A stretch of 64,000 nt of DNA. Origin: Mactra quadrangularis. Its lineage: Eukaryota > Mollusca > Bivalvia > Venerida > Mactridae. The translations under genes and the position numbers were made by a program. Under the pieces are notes generated by a model. The model was not told the DNA's origin, ran no database searches, and saw nothing but the letters and a program-made list of their open reading frames with translations. Where the stretch lies: contig CM046299.1 in the NCBI GenBank assembly GCA_025267735.1, positions 36,222,887 through 36,286,886 of the forward strand, in the 5' to 3' direction. Each line of letters opens with the position of its first letter. The stretch's first letter is position 1. Below are positions 12,120 to 23,873 of this stretch, piece by piece.

Positions 12120-12275
12120 GTCAACAATGCAGCACTGCGTTCTAAACGAGAACGTTCCCGATCTGGACGAACGCTAGCGATAAGGAGCGGTTTGTACGCC
12201 GCGAACGCTCCGAACAAAGGCGGGTGCAATTAAGAGGAGACTCGCTAAGCAAACAAAGATGGCGGCCACGTAAGT
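12120..12275 (+). promoter_or_regulatory. Candidate CpG-rich promoter with short first exon
   Basis: CpG dinucleotides cluster here against an AT-rich background. A YY1-type element, AAAGATGGCGGCCAC, contains an ATG and runs straight into a strong donor: ATGGCGGCCAC|GTAAGTAC at 12259-12269. This layout is typical of a TATA-less promoter whose first coding exon encodes only a few residues. No downstream exon could be matched, so it may equally be a remnant carried by a repeat. Confidence 0.3.
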
Positions 12276-12419
12276 ACACAGCATTGAAGTTGTGTTTGTT
12301 GGATTTCCCATCTTGAATTTGCTAGTTTGAAGCAAAACCGTTCCATTAATAGTTATAATATAGCGGCGAACACTCTCGTTATGGAACGCCGAGTATGGTA
12401 CATGCACGGCTGTTGGGAT

Positions 12420-13367
12420 TATTGGCTAGAAAAGTCATGCTGGAATATATCAGGTTAGTTAATGGGATAATTATTGTTCATAGGGATGTTCTTTGATGCT
12501 TCACCCAATGTGTTACACCGAATACAATTACCCTTCAGTGATAACCACGACATGGGTCATTGAACAGTTAAAATAACATGGATGTTCAGAGAAATAAAAA
12601 AGATGAAGAAAATCAACATGTTACTACTAGTGAGTCAATGGAATAACTGATAGTTACCATGAATGCACCAACTACAGGTGTTATCAGGTTATAAAATTAT
12701 TTGCGTTAATTACCTCTGATCTTGAAGGTAATAGTGAGCTTAAAATAAGACTAGTTTGGGAAGTTTATCCCCTACACATCAACAACAACGTACCTTTATA
12801 CGTAGAAATTAATTTTAGTTTGTTTCAATTACAAGAAAAATGGGTCAGTCACTGTTTATAAACAAAATTAATGTCATAATGATTAGCAAGTATGTTAATA
12901 TATTCTGTATATTTGACAATTTGAAAGCAAAAACGACAAAGACATCAACACTCAGTACAAGGTTCACGTATATTCTTACATTCATGGATAATTTTACCTA
13001 AGAAAGTTGTAGCACACGTCTTGTTTGTTTTATGAGCGAAGACTGCATTTCTTATCTTTAACGATAGATAATGTAGAAGTCTCTTCACCTGACATATAAT
13101 TAAACATTAATATTTTTCAGAAGCCCATGTTACATTATATAACCATTATATTCACATATTGATACCATTTACTGTCCAACAAGTTCTGTATCATTTCTCA
13201 TAATAACCAACAAACACTAGATTCTAATTCTCATTTGTCATTAATATATCAGTTAAAACCATATGTCCAATGTAACTCCCATTCTTTTATTAAAGTCTTT
13301 AGTTCTAGATAGTATTCATTTCCTTACTTGATCACTAAATGCTTTGAATGAGCTAATATTGTAGCCT
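12420..13367. other. Non-coding spacer, nothing recognised
   Basis: No coding frame, RNA gene or clear repeat. Confidence 0.4.
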
Positions 13368-13693
13368 GTAGCCTGTTCAATTACCCTAAACGTACCAAAA
13401 CGTTCCGTAACGATACATTCGGAACTCCTTGGCCATTCGCTGCGAATAATCTAATCTAATAAACAAATATACGATCGTTAAGGCAATGAGTGGTGTTTCA
13501 AAATTTATGCACTAAAAACGAAACATCACTCATTGCCTAAACGATCGTATGTTTGTTTACTTCAACACCGGTAGTTTCAAAATAGCATCTAAATACATTG
13601 TATGTCCGAGATTATTCGCAGCGAATGACCGAGGAGTTCCGAATGTATCGTTACGGAACGTTTTGGAACGTCTAGGGTAATTGAACAGGCTAC
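13368..13693. repeat. Hairpin MITE with ~85-bp arms
   Basis: The left arm starts GTAGCCTGTTCAATTACCCT and the right arm is its near-perfect inverse (four mismatches in the outer 73 bases). A second nested inverted pair (AGGCAATGAGTGGTGTTTC / GAAACATCACTCATTGCCT) lies inside. No target duplication is evident. Weaker relatives of the GTTCCGTAACNATACATTCGG core occur near 23450 and 6480. Confidence 0.85.
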
Positions 13694-13849
13694 TGGTGGA
13701 TTCCTGGTGTCTGTTGTCGTACGTCGACAACTATTCACTATCAACATCCAGATAGAGGTATCTATTTTGCTCCTATATTTATCTAGCAAGATCAGAAGTT
13801 TCTTATCAATAACAAATCGGTCAAGTTCGATATTGGACATTGTTATATT

Positions 13850-14085
13850 AAATACTAGGTCACTAGGTCAATTCAACACTATGCAGGCTACATTTTTATT
13901 CAATTTTCATCACATTTTGTCAGAAGCTTTATATCAATACAATCTCAATGTAGTAATTGTCAAGTTGGGTAAAAACTTATATCAAATAAAAGAAAAAACT
14001 TGTCAACACATATTTTCATCTATCCTAATATGCACTCAAGTAAGCGATATAGGTATATATTGGCCCTTTGTTATTATTGTTTATA
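13850..14085 (+). repeat. Dispersed repeat with AGGTCACTAGGTC units, copy 1
   Basis: Contains TAGGTCACTAGGTCAATTC, TTATATCAATACAATCTC and, at its 3' end, GCACTCAAGTAAGCGATATAGG. The same ordered blocks occur at 20812-21200. The 190-codon open frame spanning this and the next element has no credible homology and is treated as chance. Confidence 0.65.
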
Positions 14086-14114
14086 CTAGATGGGAGCCCG
14101 TGCAAGCACGGGCT
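14086..14114 (-). mobile_element. Helitron-like 3' terminus
   Basis: Read on the minus strand, a 9-base palindrome (AGCCCGTGC / GCACGGGCT) is followed by CCCAT, then CTAG, then a T. This is the hallmark of a Helitron 3' end: a GC hairpin a few bases before CTRR, inserted at a T. The element would extend to higher coordinates; its 5' TC end and any Rep/helicase gene were not found, so at most it is a non-autonomous copy or stub. Confidence 0.5.
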
Positions 14115-14639
14115 TTAGGTAATGACAGTTCTCGAAACTGTTCCTCGAAACAGGCATGTTTAAAAAGCATGGGTGAGTATGCCGTTTATAGGTATTATTT
14201 CGAGAACAAAGAACGCATGCTTGGTGAATATTCAAAAAATGGCAAGAAGGTTGCACGTATTCTGGGTGATTCCCCATGATAATACAGCAGTTACAGTCAT
14301 GTGATTACATTCGATTCAGTAAAGATCAGAAATATTTTACTTCACGTCAAGAATCAAACTCGCAGTGGTTATTGATTTGATAAAGGGAGATAACCGCTGC
14401 GGGGAGTTTGGTTTGACATGTCTATTTTTAGTTTAATCTAGAACCTTTTTTAGACACAAAAAAAAACATTATTTTTGTTGATTTTTTGGCAGTTTTTGCA
14501 AATATCAAGAGGCTTTGTCAAAAAAGAATTGTCAACTTGATATGCCGGTATACAGGTGCTCCAGTGACAAACAAAAGATTTATTCAAAGCTGCGCAGTTT
14601 CTTCCACAAAACAGGAAACTCGCAAATTTAATAGTATAG

Positions 14640-14872
14640 ATGTATAACATTATATAACACTATAATACACCATAATGGGATTAATAATGAAGTCACACCG
14701 ATGGTCATCAGTTCTGATGTAAACCAGGAACCACCTACTTTAATGAAGAAAGTGGTCATTCTTGTTGTAATGGTCCATACCCTTTGTAGAATTTTAAGCT
14801 CTCTAGCGCATAGAAAAGTTACACATAAAGCCATTCCCATTCCCCGACCTGTCCCTTAACTTGTGTGTATAA
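14640..14872 (+). repeat. Dispersed repeat R1, left part (interrupted copy)
   Basis: This block (for example GTAAACCAGGAACCACCTAC and CCCTTAACTTGTGTG) aligns with 22700-22965. Its continuation resumes at 15597 after the TIR element inserted at 14873. Confidence 0.6.
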
Positions 14873-15596
14873 GGTCGTTTGCGTTAATGCTGGACCCCTA
14901 TTTGCTGTAAATATCTTTTAAACTATAACAGCGATTTTGCTAAAAAAATTAATGCAATTTTATTTCAATTTTTCCTTCTAGGATTTAAATTTTCAGAATT
15001 TTTAATAGATTAATAAAAAAGTTTTCCATAAGGTATAATGCAAAATATTTGGATTTTTTATCAAAAATCCGGCGGGAGGTAAAAAAAGCTGTTCTGATTA
15101 TAACATTGTCATACTTCCAGTGTATTTATACAAAGTCCCGTGCGTTTACTGTAAATTTGTCGCTTAAATAAACACTCGACGGTCTACTGCATTGTAAAGC
15201 AGAGGCCCGTCTTTAAAATCGTACGTGTAGAATATGTATAGATTTTGACGATACAGACGACAGTGATGATGTTATTTGAGTTTGTATATACTGTTATACT
15301 TAGTTATCAAATAAAATTTCTAACCGGGCCTCATATTTAGCTATTATTTTGTATCTACTGTTATGTGGCTGTTCTGATTATGGAACATACCCATTTAACA
15401 AAAGTCTCTTTTTGGCTTTAAAATTTGCATTGCATGTCTATGGGAAGTATGTTATGTAATTAAAGAAAAATTCTGAATTTTTGGATTTGAGAAGGAAAAT
15501 GCTAGTTATGATAACATACAAAATTTGAGTTAATTCCATCCGATAGTTTTTGAGATATTTCATGATTTTAGTGGTCCAGCTTTAACGCAAACGATC
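14873..15596 (+). mobile_element. TIR element T700, copy A
   Basis: Ends are GGTCGTTTGCGTTAATGCTG and the inverse of GGTCGTTTGCGTTAAAGCTG; TATA lies beside each end. A second copy, in opposite orientation and closely similar, is at 23874-24551. Copy A has an extra GACGATACAGACGACAG segment near 15250. There is no coding capacity, so it is a non-autonomous DNA transposon of uncertain superfamily. Confidence 0.85.
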
Positions 15597-15700
15597 TATA
15601 CATGGTAAAAACAAAAAGAGCATCATTTATAAATACCACAAGAAAAGAAAAGCTTACATCACAACGTACCCAAAAGGCTTACAATTGACAATTATAGTTT
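15597..15700 (+). repeat. Dispersed repeat R1, right part (interrupted copy)
   Basis: AAATACCACAAGAAAAGAAA and CCCAAAAGGCTTACAATTGAC match 22895-22955, so this is the far side of the R1 copy split by T700 copy A. Confidence 0.6.
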
Positions 15701-16370
15701 CCTCTTATGTCAAGAAAATGTCACTTGTAGCTAACACCATAGATTTAAACTCGTATGTAGTAAACCTAATTATAAAAACAAGCTAACTTTAATCATTGTT
15801 AATTGCACGTAGCGAACTTGTAAACATGTCGTCACCAAGTTCACACTAATTCTGATTATAGATCAGAATAATTCAATCAACTTTTATGTAAAGTGTCTCG
15901 GTTCTATCAGATGAAACAATTAGTATTCAAGCGAGGTGTTAAATACTTCATCACGTGGTCTAATCACTTGTTTTCATCATAGACTAATACATCAAGAGAA
16001 TGTCTACAACCTCTACATGAACTATTCAAGTATAGAAAATATAATTTGCTCTTGAAAGATCGCTACATTTTTATAATAGATAGAGGTTGCTCCTGAAGAC
16101 AAAATTACACGTATAAGTCATCTAGGAGAGTGACTGATAGACTAGATTGGTAGAAGGTTCGGACACCACATCAGCTGGGATAGAAAAAGATTTCATTTTC
16201 TCTGTCGAATTCTTTTCGAAGATGGACGTTTATTGATCACTATTTTTCATTGAATCAGAAAAATAATAATTCTTGCAAATATAAGAATCTATGTTTTTTT
16301 TGTATTACTTCATGCTAAAACTGAAGTGAGTACATATTGGATAAAGGTCAACAAACGCATGTATTGTTCG
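15701..16370. other. Non-coding spacer, nothing recognised
   Basis: No coding exon or repeat that I can support. Confidence 0.4.
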
Positions 16371-16500
16371 TTTTTTCATAACTGTCAAAACATGAATAAT
16401 TTCACGGTGACTTCGTGTTCTTCGTCTAACTCTCGTGATATTGCGATAGTGTGTATTCAATCACCGTGAAATTATTCAAACTTTGACAGTTGAGAAAAAA
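16371..16500. repeat. Foldback MITE (~130 bp)
   Basis: The two ~40-base arms (left TTTTTTCATAACTGTCAAAA, inner end AATAATTTCACGGTGA) are inverted with few mismatches around a ~50-base loop. Confidence 0.8.
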
Positions 16501-16749
16501 TGGACTATAGTACAGTTATAACAAAAGGTAAAACCCAACAATCAAAGATACAACGGAGTAAAGACAGTTTACGATCTTGATCAAGAATACAACCATAATT
16601 TATTTAAATATAGTATTTACAAATAAGCAACTATCCATTGTATACATGTGACAGTTGTTTAGTTTATAAAGATTAATCTACAATTTATTTAACTCGATTA
16701 CAAAACAAGTTCTAACAACTTAAATTAATTACTTTCGAGTCACATTCTA

Positions 16750-16893
16750 CTCCCCCCTAGTACTGAGCTTAGAGAATGAAGTTTCTTGCACAAGGAAACA
16801 ACAGTGTAGGTTTTGGATGGGATTCTAACCAACGTGGAACTGGCTATCCACCGATAACTAGTCCATCGTCGTATCCACTCGGCCACGCCCACA
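16750..16893 (-). mobile_element. tRNA-Ser-derived SINE, copy 2
   Basis: On the minus strand it reads GGCGTGGCCGAGTGG (A box), GATGGACTAGTTATC, GGTTAGAATCCC (a damaged B box) and the body TGTGCAAGAAACTTCATTC. It aligns throughout with the copy at 9267-9425. The B-box T-to-A change makes it a decayed copy. Confidence 0.75.
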
Positions 16894-17408
16894 ATGGTAG
16901 GCCTAACTGTAATAAAACCAGGCTAGCAGAGACATTTGTTAAAGAAAGAAATCAGGCGGATATTGGGAGAATAATTAGCTTGTAATCAGAGTTTATTTAG
17001 ACAATGTTAAAATACGTCACCATAGATATTTCTTATAATTAAGTTACATGACGTCTTTGACCTAGTAAATGCCACAAATCTTTTGTCACGTGGCCCAGCC
17101 TAATCAGCTTTTAATTTTCCCAGAAGTCTAATTCCAGACACTTTGTCTGAAAATCAAGACAAACGAAAACTTGTAAATTTAAATGATGTATAGTACATAT
17201 TGGTCATTATTTGTAGACAATAAAATAATACGTGTCAACTGTAGAAATACAGCCACATCAAATTCCAAGGATATTAAAATCAAAATAAGATAGATTTTCA
17301 AACAAACATTCTTATTCACCCAATATACCATACACCATTTCTAGACAATTATTAAGTATCGGTTGATAAATGCAACGCTAGTTCCTAGACGATTGCTAGA
17401 CTTTACTT

Positions 17409-17568
17409 AAGGAATGAATGTATAGAAACTGACTTTCACCGAAAAATAAATGTCATTTTGGGTGATAGCTAATTTGCATAAAGGCCGAAGGCCTTTATGT
17501 TGAAATTAGCTATCACCAAAATGACATTTATTTTTCGATGATAGTCAGTTTCTATAAATGCATTCCTT
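17409..17568. repeat. Near-perfect hairpin MITE (160 bp)
   Basis: Arms of ~78 bases starting AAGGAATGAATGTATAGAAA meet at the palindromic centre AAAGGCCGAAGGCCTTT. The arms are inverted with only a few mismatches, so the element is young or under gene conversion. Confidence 0.9.
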
Positions 17569-17810
17569 ATAATTACAACCTTTCTGAGCGAATTTTGCGT
17601 TGATATCAAGAACTATATTTTAGTGCGTAGGAGCCGAATGCATTGTAGTGCGGAATAATCTTGGTCGTACACAGGTCTTTCATGCCAGCCGTCGGCAATT
17701 TTGTTCTCCGCTTCGATGCAAATTTTCAAGGGTTTAATGTCATAACAGAACCAATTAAGCAAAGAAATGTAAGTAATTGTATTTTAATTTGTATAAAAAG
17801 AGCACTAAAA

Positions 17811-18387
17811 CACTGTCTAGATCGTGAAACGGTGGCGATTTTCCGTGTCACGGTGTAGCCACATCAAGATGGCGGAAAAACAACCATCCGAAAGGTACGT
17901 GTCGTTTTTTGAGAACTATTCGGGCCCAAACGCGTTATATAGTTTCATTTGATCCGTAAATATATAAACTAAATGGCGGGTGTACTCATCTGACATGTCA
18001 CAAAGGATTTATGTGAATTAAAGCCACCAAAATTGACGAATGACCATCTGTCAAATTTGAACCGAGAGAAGTGTATGACTTTTGATAAAATCGCCGTTAG
18101 TATAGCACTTACCGTGTAGTAAATACGATTGTGAGATAGTGAATATGCATGAAATTATACCTTAAAATTGTACAAGTTCTAATTTATTTTGTTTTGTCAA
18201 AACATGCCTACTTTCGGTTTTGTCTAAGCAACGGTTGAGATATTAGCTCCGGTAAAGATTTTCCGTAAGAAATGACTCGGTGTTGCCATATAAAGTGAAC
18301 ACGGTGTATACATTTGTATACACGGAAAACACGGTGTATACATTCCGTGACACGGAAAATCGCCACCGTTTCACGATCTAGACAGTG
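17811..18387. mobile_element. TIR element carrying a first-exon-like insert
   Basis: Exact inverted ends of at least 43 bases (outer CACTGTCTAGATCGTGAAAC), flanked by an exact 5-bp duplication TAAAA (17806-17810 and 18388-18392). Just inside the left end is CATCAAGATGGCGGAAAA, a YY1-like start region, followed by codons for M-A-E-K-Q-P-S-E and a donor AG|GTACGTG near 17900. This looks like a host promoter and first exon captured by a non-autonomous transposon. The superfamily is not assigned: CACTG ends with 5-bp duplications fit no group I can name firmly. Confidence 0.75.
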
Positions 18388-18399
18388 TAAAAGGGAAAA

Positions 18400-19975
18400 C
18401 CAAGATTGTGTAGCTTTAAAAAAAACGTGCAAACAAGTTGAAAGTTTTACGCTTTTCCCGTGCGTTTATCAAGGTCGATGTCAACTAACTATTTATAGTA
18501 AAGATATAAGTGAAACTGAAATGTTTATTTCGGTTGACATTTATTTCTTATTTTATTTTCAATATGATATTATCGGACCATATTTCATGTTTTCGATGAT
18601 TTACTTCTTTTATTGACATGCATAGCTTTTTTTTGCGTGTGACAGCGCTAAAATAGATTTTTCATTCATGAAATTAGTACCGGCATGACGTAATTTAAAG
18701 TCATGAATATAAATGAATTCTTGTTGGCAACTGCGTTTATACGGAAATGAAAGCACATTTTTTCAAGTCACGTGTTCACTTTTGACCAATCAAATCGTAT
18801 CATTCGTTTAGGTTGTAATTATACTATTAAGGATAATTCATTAAAAGTAAATAATTAATGTCTATACAATAAATATGTAAATATTAATGAACAAATAAAC
18901 TTTTCTAACATAATTATCTAAGGATTTATTAGAGACATTACACCTCTCCTAAACAATAGAACAGATCAAAAATATACATAAACTAAAAAAAGCCACTTTA
19001 GGTCGATATATTCATGATACGAAAAGACACTATTGACATATCTTTATCATGCTTATGTCAAAGGCCGTTTAAAAAATATAACAATCATGATTGTTAAGTT
19101 AGTTTTTGTGACAATTACGTCCAACTTCCTTGCAGATATGTATGCAATCTCTAATTATCTTTTGATAGTATAGTAAAAACGGTTAAGCTTATAATTATCA
19201 CCAAAAAAACCTGAAATATTATCTCCTGCACACGATAGTAATCAAGTATTATATATACACAACAAATCAAAGTATCCTCTTGAAATTTCATTAATATCAA
19301 TGATGTTGCATATCAATATAGATTATGTTTACACAGTTACATTGAATAGTCCCTTGATAACTCTTGCAATTTAATACATGTATACATTAAGCAATCAAAT
19401 CAATCAAGGACAGTTTGCTCATCTACTCAGGGTGAATATGTAACAAAATCTATACTGATATGAAATATAGTGATTGTTTATAACTCATTACTTACCTTTA
19501 TGTTATATATATGAAGAAAAAAATGAGCACACATGAGACACAATGGTAAAAGGGAAGTAACAAACCTTCGACTATCTTATACATGTGAGATATATACACA
19601 TAAGTCATATCCACCATTTATAAACGAATGCAACATTTATCTATTTTATCTATGAGGGATTGCTTTACTTCTTGACGTGTGCTATGGTACCGTAAAACTT
19701 GTAATTGATTGTCAATATAGGAATCTAAATGCCGAACCTACTGACCTTCACCAGTATAACTACATCCCTATATATAGTCCCCCACCCCTGTATATTAATG
19801 AATATATCTATCTGAATGGGAATATAAACAACTGTTTATTATGTTCTGATTTCAATGAGTACATGTACCATCATAAGTAATATGTAATGATTAATTGCAT
19901 CAAGTAATTCAATATTGACATGTTGTTGTTTTTTAATTTGGAGAACGTAGGGAAAATTACCTAAAAAAGTTAATT
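18400..19975. other. Non-coding spacer
   Basis: No coding exon supported. AGGTTGTAATTAT near 18811 is the inverse of ATAATTACAACCT at 17569, so the two preceding elements may lie inside a larger, older inverted-repeat unit. Confidence 0.35.
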
Positions 19976-19977
19976 CA

Positions 19978-20010
<33 letters not shown>

Positions 20011-20067
20011 CCGCATTTGTATAGCGCTCTTTTCATATTGAATATATGTTCAAAAGCGCTTCACAAT
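19976..20067. repeat. ATT microsatellite plus GCGCT motif, copy 2
   Basis: A run of ATT triplets followed by ATTTGTATAGCGCTCTTTTC and AAAAGCGCTTCACAATC, repeating the arrangement at 1705-1900. Confidence 0.75.
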
Positions 20068-20483
20068 CATATGCATAATTAGGAAAAACGAGTTTAAATG
20101 AAAATGAACATGAAAATGATTAAGAGATGATAAAATATAAAAGAAACATAAACTGAAGAATAATATAAAACTAAGAATTTGTGATCAATAAAGTGCCCAC
20201 AGTAGTTTAAAAACGACAACAACAACAAAACAAGTGAATTTTCAATTCTAAAAAAACAGTGAATGAGAGATAATGGATTGTTGGTAGAACGGCAGCCAAA
20301 TGGTCGATGGGGAATCAGGCCAAATGCCCCGAAAATCCATGATTGCAAGGTGCAAAGTTGGATTCTAATCCAAGGCTCCTGCCCGAACATCCATCAGCAT
20401 CAATTCCCGCGCGTCCCCCAACCAACAAGGTCTCTGTTGGATTTGTAAACATGTATTAGGTCTTGGATAACCATGGGACATTA

Positions 20484-20657
20484 GTTGTTAAGTGCTTTAT
20501 ATGTACATTTTGTATACATCAAGATCTTGTAGCTGATCCGCTGACAAACAGGAAACCAGTGAAGTTCCCCGAGCACTGGTGTTATATGATCACGACGATG
20601 GGTTCTGGTGATGATTCTTGCTGCCGTATTTTGAAGACGTTGAAGTTTATTCAGATT
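20484..20657 (-). pseudogene. Non-LTR retrotransposon (LINE) RT 3' fragment
   Basis: The minus-strand frame encodes LNKLQRLQNTAARIITRT, then DHITPVLGELHWFPV, QRISYKI and YKALNN. The order LQRLQN-AAR, HITP-L--LHW-PV and RI-YKI is the conserved segment just after the RT catalytic core in CR1/Jockey-type LINE pol proteins. Only about 58 residues are readable and a stop follows at 20481, so this is a dead fragment. No catalytic motif is present in the window. Confidence 0.8.
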
Positions 20658-20811
20658 TAACTTTGAAATATTTGCAAGAAGGATATCCCTTATGTACACT
20701 AAATTGCATAGGAAACCAGCAAGGTTCAAAGTCAAAAACAAAGCACACATATACAAAATGAATCTACTTATCAATAAAATATCTGACAAGTTTGATAATG
20801 AGTTAGGCGAG

Positions 20812-21200
20812 GTAAAAAAAGGGTCACTAGTTCAAATCAAAGGAAAGCATTGTTAAGACTCTACAGGCCTTATCATTGGTTCGATTCTCATAACAACTGA
20901 TCAGGAGCTTAATATCAATGCAATCTCGTATAAGTTTGAAAATGGGTCGTGATGTGTCAAATAGGTCACTAGGTCGATTCGAAGTAAACCTTGATAATAT
21001 TCTTGACGTTATATGTTTGCTCGAATTTTCACCATACTTGGTTTGGAGCTTTATATCAATGTAATCACACGCAAGTTTAGTAATTTGTCAAGTGGGTCAA
21101 ACTATGTCAATCAAAGGGAACATTTGTCACACTAATTTTCATCTAAAAACATTTGCACTCAAGTGAGCGATATAGGCCCATATGGGCCCCCTTGTTATTG
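20812..21200 (+). repeat. Dispersed repeat with AGGTCACTAGGTC units, copy 2
   Basis: At least two internal ~150-bp units, each opening with GGTCACTAGKTC and AATCAAAGG-like blocks. It ends GCACTCAAGTGAGCGATATA followed by the palindrome GGCCCATATGGGCC. Aligns with 13850-14085. It abuts the mariner insertion at 21215. Confidence 0.7.
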
Positions 21201-21214
21201 TTGTCGGCGCCATA

Positions 21215-22645
21215 CGAGGGGTGATCCAGAAGTAATGAGACAAACACCATAAATCCCAAACCGATCGTGGAATAAACTTGAAAAATACAACAGTTGTGTA
21301 AAAAGTAGTTTTCTATATGCGTGTGAAAAATCATGCATGTACGTATTAAAAATCTCGAGCTATTCTTTCCTGATCTATGTAAGGAAACGCAATCCACCGC
21401 AGGCCACAGATATTTGACGTCAACGGCGTCTTAATAAAGTATAATAACCTTAACTTACTTAGCGTCACTCTTTCTTAAAGGAATTCCTTTGGCTGCGATA
21501 CACCGTTCATGCCTATGTATCCACTGACTGAAAGTATCTTTGAACCAGTCTGAGTCCAGAGATGACATAATAAATGCGCAAGTTCTTTGTACACAGTCAA
21601 ATTGAGAGACAAAATTGCTGCCGTAAATGTTACGAAAACAAGGGAGCGGGCACCTGCTTTGAATTAGATCTTGTGCTGGCGCTCATGAAATCCAATATGG
21701 CGGACGTACTGGTAAAATTCATTCTACGAAATTCATTTTCTAATAAAAAATTCAGGTTAACTACATTATGTTATTTATTCTAAACTTATTTTATTTGAAT
21801 TCTTGAATTAAATCGGAACTTGAAATTGACTGTATACGGCCTTTTGGTACCGCACGAGACAGTAGGACACCTTGAATATAAAAAAAAAACAATGAACATG
21901 TGCTTTCCAACCCAGGCCTATATCGGCAGAGGTGAGGATGAGTTTTTCTCTGAATGGACTGGGTTTTCTTTTCTATTTCGTCTGCTAATTCGAAAATAGT
22001 CAAGGCGTATTATTGTTAATGACGTTGGATGCGCGCTTTACATTACAAATTTGTCTACTGTCTGACGTTCTTTCTGGTTTATTTTTATTATCTAGATCGT
22101 CCTCTCCATTTTTAAACCTCCTAAATCGGCGGTTGACCAGTACCCTGCTTACAGGCATTTTCACCGATGTTTGATTTAACATGTCTAGTGTTTTTGGCGT
22201 TTCGTCTGTTTTGTAAAAAAAATTGCATAACTGGATTGTGCCATTTTGTCCGATTTTGCCATATTTTCTTCTTCCGTAGGTTAAGTTTTTATTGTGTGGA
22301 ACGCAAACGTTTGCACTGATGTCAATCAAATTTTAACCGTCAACAACTCACACTTTTGACGTCACGTCGTATGTGTTTCATTTGTTTTGGCGTACTATTT
22401 GATAAAAGTTGTTACTGAAAGAGACCGTAATGATAATTGAGAAATGACGCTATTTTGGCGTGCGGCGATATACCGAACCATGACCAATATAAAGCTATAA
22501 ATTTTTTTCAATAATAGAAGAAACAGTATATTTGGTGAGTTAATAGATAATTAAAAATTGTGACGCATAGTGTTCATTTTATAACTTTATTACACGAACT
22601 TTCAAAGTTATAGACGTTGTCTCATTACTTCTGGATCAACCCTCG
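21215..22645 (-). mobile_element. Degenerate mariner-like element
   Basis: The 1431-bp element is bounded by TIRs (CGAGGGTTGATCCAGAAGTA on the right end; 28 of 29 outer bases match the left) and TA on both sides, the mariner target duplication. On the minus strand the remains of a transposase are visible. The N-terminal helix-turn-helix part lies at about 22100-22260 (PKTLDMLNQTS, then FRRFKNGEDDLDNK, corresponding to the WxxRFKxGRxSxxDxxRxGRP region). The C-terminal part is near 21470-21560 (WFKDTFSQWIHRHERCIAAKG). Stops and frame breaks separate these, and no intact DD(34)D catalytic core is readable, so it is inactive. The TIRs are far better preserved than the coding part. Confidence 0.8.
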
Positions 22646-22699
22646 TATAACCTTTTTGTGTTGATGCACCATTTAACCTAAAAAATCATGTTATTGTTG

Positions 22700-22965
22700 T
22701 ACATAAGTATAACATTATAGAACATCATAAAGGGAGCCATGGTCCTTAGTTTGTATTGTGAACCAGGAATCATCTACAAAGGAAGTATTTAGCTGATCAT
22801 TCTCATATATATATTCTCCTTCCCCGCTCCACCTACCTGCCTTTTAACTTGTCTGAACTAGTAAAAGCCGTTGTTACAACGCAAAGTTTATGATATATAA
22901 ATACCACGACAAAAGAAAAGTTTAGATCACAATGTTCCCAAAAGGCTTACAATAGACGGGGATGG
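22700..22965 (+). repeat. Dispersed repeat R1, uninterrupted copy
   Basis: Carries the same blocks as 14640-14872 and 15597-15700 in one piece (GTGAACCAGGAATCATCTAC ... CCCAAAAGGCTTACAATAG), so it acts as an empty-site paralogue for the T700 insertion at 14873. Confidence 0.6.
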
Positions 22966-23473
22966 ATATTTGATCCAATTAAAATCCACCAATCCATGGT
23001 GGAGTTACTGCCTGAACAAGATTCAGGACAACTGGAAGGACGGACAGACAGACGGTCAAAAAGACTCCTATATAGCCCCAACCTTTAGTTGTGTTTGGGG
23101 TGTAATAACAAAACAACTAAATAGTTATAATAAGTGATTCTATTGTTGAGATACTTACAACAAAATGTTTCTTTTTTACATAGTGTATACATGTATGTAA
23201 AGAAATGATTCTGACAAATGGTAAAGGTAATATACAATGTTTACAACTTATAACTGGTTAGTATAAACTAAAATATATCAAATAAAAAATAATGAGCAGA
23301 AAGCCAATGACAATGGGTGTAAAAAATACAATTAGTTTTGTTAGGTGTATTGTAAAAATGAAATTGCCAAATAGAGTTTATTCTCAACTCAAGTTGATGG
23401 ATTTTTCCAGCTGAAAAACTTTATTTGTACCCGAGTGTTCAGTTACCTTGAACATTCCGTAACAAAGTGTCGG

Positions 23474-23590
23474 AACAACTCAACCCATAGACAACTCAAC
23501 CCGAGACAACTCAATCTCCTACTAACTGATTGAGTTGTCCCAACTTAGAGTTGAGTATTGCACGGGTTGAGTTGTCTTTGGGTCGAGTTC
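23474..23590. repeat. Inverted cluster of GACAACTCAACC words
   Basis: CAACTCAACC occurs repeatedly on the left half and its inverse GGTTGAGTTG on the right half, giving a multi-branched hairpin. The flank CATTCCGTAACAAAGTGTCGG resembles the arm of the 13368 hairpin element, so it is probably a member of the same broad family. Confidence 0.5.
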
Positions 23591-23873
23591 TCCTGTACCT
23601 GTAACATTAGCTAACAGTAGTTGCTGAACGCGGGGCAGAAGTACCCATGTTGAACAAAACTGATATGTGTATACACAGGACAATGAGATATAATCTATGT
23701 TGTATACTTTTCAGCAATAATATGTTAAATAACTTTATTCTGCACAGATGCATCTGGTACAAAACTTATTTAGATTGATCTGATCATATAACTACATAAA
23801 ATGTAAGTACGACTTACTCAATTGGAAAGTGAATTCTTATCTGTTCAGGTATATACATGTATAGGTCGTTTGC

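Noticed and set aside
13707..14279. 190-codon open frame on the plus strand
   Set aside because: It spans a dispersed repeat and a Helitron-like terminus, has no recognisable domain and biased composition; chance frame.
21697..21720. ATGGCGGACGTACTG|GTAAAA as a first exon
   Set aside because: It lies inside the degenerate mariner element and the donor is weak.
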